Source of the DNA: Spirochaetaceae bacterium
Lineage (GTDB): Bacteria; Spirochaetota; Spirochaetia; Treponematales; Rectinemataceae
DNA: 42,630 bases
Assembly: GCA_025356015.1 (NCBI GenBank)
Contig: JANXYO010000115.1
Span: 1-42,630, forward strand
Direction: 5' to 3'
The notes beneath the pieces were generated by a model. It did not search any database, was not told the DNA's origin, and saw only the letters and a program-made list of their open reading frames with translations. Below, piece after piece: positions 42,222 to 42,630 of the stretch. Every line of letters begins with the position of its first letter. The stretch's first letter is position 1. Position numbers and translations under genes: made by a program.

Positions 42222-42252
42222 GCTGATTGCCCTCCGTTCGGCCCCCCCAGTC

Positions 42253-42630
42253 CTATTTTATGATCAGCACCTTCCTTATCTCGTCGATGCCTTTGGCGAC
42301 CACCCTGATGAAGTAGACGCCTCGGGCTACCGGCTCTCCCGAGAGGTTCTTCCCGTCCCAGAAGTAGTTGTAGGTTCCTGCGGCCTGTTTGCCCGAGAAG
42401 AGATGGCTCACGACATCACCATCGAGGGTGAAGACCGTGATTGTCAGCGAGCCCGCGTCGGCGAGGACAACCTGCAGGGCCGTGCGCTCCCCTCCCTTGG
42501 TCGGATTGATCACATTGTTGAGGATGGTCACGCTGCCGCGCTGCTGCCTGATGTCCTGGAGGCTGAAACGGAAGAGGTCGAACTGTCTCGGGTCGTCGGG
42601 GTCGGCGGCCCGGGCGCTCAGGAGGTTGTT
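42253..42630 (-). CDS. C-terminus of large surface protein with FlgD-like/sorting-type domain, 5' end outside window
   Basis: The minus-strand frame is open from the window edge to TAA at 42255-42253; 125 residues are visible. The GTG at 42531 is an internal codon. SVTILNNVINP, LTITVFTLDGDVV, GTYNYFWDGKNLSGEPVARGVYFIRV and the last KVLIIK match the FlgD-Ig/type-A sorting-domain pattern at the ends of large secreted proteins in Bacteroidetes and spirochaetes. It is probably the last domain of a long secreted or motility-associated protein. No secretion genes are nearby. The convergent lipoprotein ends 95 bp away. Confidence 0.7.
   Translation of the reverse strand, partial: NNLLSARAADPDDPRQFDLFRFSLQDIRQQRGSVTILNNVINPTKGGERTALQVVLADAGSLTITVFTLDGDVVSHLFSGKQAAGTYNYFWDGKNLSGEPVARGVYFIRVVAKGIDEIRKVLIIK

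Overview
The window is about 42.6 kb of very GC-rich, densely coded bacterial DNA. No gap between genes exceeds about 205 bp, and I see no rRNA, tRNA, CRISPR array, transposase or phage gene. I infer a GC-rich, probably anaerobic spirochaete (Treponematales/Spirochaetales-like). The reasons are a long PPi-dependent phosphofructokinase, spirochaete-style lipoprotein signals, a lolA-rodZ-rimO cluster, secreted proteins ending in barrel-like strands, a radical-SAM maturase and a DUF362 ferredoxin. The assignment rests on family recognition, not on a marker gene.

Layout. (1) 1-625: end of a secreted-type protein with repeated DUF7282 domains. (2) 716-7378: complete trp operon, trpE-trpGD-trpC-trpF-trpB-trpA, translationally coupled, with a sigma-70-like promoter at 632-661. 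The glutaminase half of TrpGD has lost its catalytic Cys and His, so anthranilate synthase here is predicted to use free ammonia or a borrowed glutaminase. (3) 7356-9358, minus: a D-2-hydroxyacid dehydrogenase followed by an NlpC/P60 enzyme with a barrel-like C-terminus. (4) 9561-14201, plus: a giant ankyrin lipoprotein and an orphan PAS-PAS-HisKA_2 kinase with a hairpin around its ribosome binding site. (5) 14272-20905, minus: a frameshifted GyrI-like gene, a WYL regulator, a group-2-like sigma-70 factor, a LysM/degenerate-M23 envelope protein, an LPP20-like/barrel protein and a small membrane protein. (6) 20990-26616, plus: a variant HD-GYP protein, PFP, and a LamG-TPR-zinc-ribbon protein. 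(7) 26706-33605, plus: lolA-like, rodZ-like, rimO, pcrA/uvrD, an aminotransferase-like remnant and a STAS/SpoIIAA-like small protein. (8) 33538-37513, minus: glgA, a membrane protein with a duplicated winged-helix-like domain, and an EamA transporter, overlapping stop-to-start. (9) 37717-42157, plus: dienelactone hydrolase, radical-SAM/SPASM maturase, DUF362 ferredoxin and a secreted lipoprotein. (10) 42253-42630, minus: C-terminus of a large surface protein with a FlgD-like/sorting-type domain.

How it works together. Most of the window is housekeeping: tryptophan synthesis, glycolysis, glycogen synthesis, RNA polymerase and ribosome modification, DNA repair and envelope maintenance. The unusual content lies in modified versions of known parts. 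These are a pseudo-glutaminase, a metallopeptidase fold without its zinc ligands, an HD-GYP domain with an altered metal motif, and a PLP-enzyme relic. There is also a recurring promoter style in which the -10 box sits on the start codon (leaderless-type) or a perfect stem-loop sits at the predicted +1. I did not find a wholly new multi-gene defence or mobile system.
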